The position numbers and the translations under genes are program-made. The notes beneath the pieces are model-generated. The model saw only the letters and a program-made list of their open reading frames with translations. It was not told the DNA's origin and ran no database searches. This document shows, in pieces, positions 31,848-32,230 of a stretch of DNA of 32,230 bases; the first letter of the stretch is position 1; every line of letters begins with the position of its first letter. Source of the stretch: Chlorobiales bacterium (GTDB lineage: Bacteria; Bacteroidota; Chlorobiia; Chlorobiales; Chlorobiaceae); assembly GCA_022360275.1 (NCBI GenBank), contig JAKSDC010000039.1, positions 1 to 32,230 of the forward strand, in the 5' to 3' direction.

Positions 31848-32230
31848 GACCAATAATTATCCTTACTATTGTCGGCATACTGAGCGCCACACTGCTTGCT
31901 GTCGTGGAGGACCTCACACGCGAACCGATAGCAGTTGCCAAGGAACAAATGAAACGAAAAGCAATCGAACAGATTTTTCCGTTTACCTTTGACAGCCTGA
32001 ACACGGTTACAACCGAGCAAACCACCTTTTACGAAGCGTATAACCAGGAAAACACGCTTGAAGGCATTGCTGTTGAGACGTCAACAGAAGAAGGCTATAG
32101 CGGACTTATTGAAATCCTGCTCGGAGTTTCGCCCGACCAGAAAATCCTCGGCTACAAAGTCCTCTTTCATCGTGAGACCCCCGGACTCGGGGATAAAATC
32201 GACAAACCCAAATTCAAAGAGCAGTTCAAG
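31844..32230 (+). CDS. rnfG: Ion-translocating oxidoreductase subunit RnfG, N-terminal part (3' end outside window)
   Basis: The frame runs from ATG 31844 to the window end without a stop (129 complete codons). One N-terminal membrane helix (MRPIIILTIVGILSATLLAVV) anchors a periplasmic FMN-binding domain. The family motif HRETPGLGDKID is visible near 110-121, and GLIEILLGVSPDQKILGYKVL precedes it. The S-G-A-T flavin attachment site lies farther on and is not in the window. It follows rnfD with an ATGA overlap. rnfE and rnfA are expected just beyond the right edge. Confidence 0.93.
   Translation, partial: MRPIIILTIVGILSATLLAVVEDLTREPIAVAKEQMKRKAIEQIFPFTFDSLNTVTTEQTTFYEAYNQENTLEGIAVETSTEEGYSGLIEILLGVSPDQKILGYKVLFHRETPGLGDKIDKPKFKEQFK

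Overview
The window looks like a stretch of chromosome from a green sulfur bacterium (Chlorobiaceae). Moderate GC content, weak Shine-Dalgarno sites, a Bacteroidota/Chlorobiota-style rseC-rnfBCDG order and a large cobamide salvage locus would fit a Prosthecochloris- or Chlorobium-like genome. This placement is inferred from gene content and style; no 16S or other diagnostic marker is present.

Region 1 (1-5282, + strand) is a compact, divergent chaperone-usher locus. It holds two paralogous secreted pilin-like subunits (the first cut by the window edge), a third secreted protein with a related C-terminal motif, a PapD-like periplasmic chaperone and an 887-residue usher-like outer-membrane protein with a carboxypeptidase-regulatory-like C-terminal domain. 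Region 2 (5285-7995) has a probable cobamide-remodelling phosphodiesterase (cbiR), then a RAYT-type transposase gene enclosed by a 17-bp near-perfect inverted repeat, then an L,D-transpeptidase.

Region 3 (8035-21825, - strand) is the core. A promoter (TTGATG-17-TATATA) and a cobalamin riboswitch precede a long co-directional array: btuB, a btuF-like lipoprotein gene, bluB, cobQ, cobC, cbiB, btuC, btuD, pduO, an acuI/yhdH-type oxidoreductase, and two tandem alpha/beta hydrolase paralogues. bluB-cobQ-cobC-cbiB are joined by ATGA stop/start overlaps. Together these genes would import corrinoids (BtuB, BtuF, BtuCD), adenosylate them (PduO), attach the aminopropanol arm (CobQ, CobC, CbiB) and make the lower ligand dimethylbenzimidazole (BluB). 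CbiR would open incoming cobamides for rebuilding. CobU, CobS and CobT are not in the window. The hydrolase duplication left a recognisable fragment of the oxidoreductase 3' end between the two copies.

Region 4 (21825-28041) holds an SRPBCC protein (-), and on the + strand a NUDIX hydrolase overlapping a second, more canonical BtuF-like lipoprotein, an MFS exporter, a CCA-adding/poly(A) polymerase-family enzyme and purB. Region 5 (28042-32230, + strand) starts with a 19-bp perfect palindrome and continues with rseC, rnfB, rnfC, rnfD and the beginning of rnfG, a membrane ion-translocating ferredoxin:NAD oxidoreductase. No tRNA, rRNA or CRISPR was recognised.
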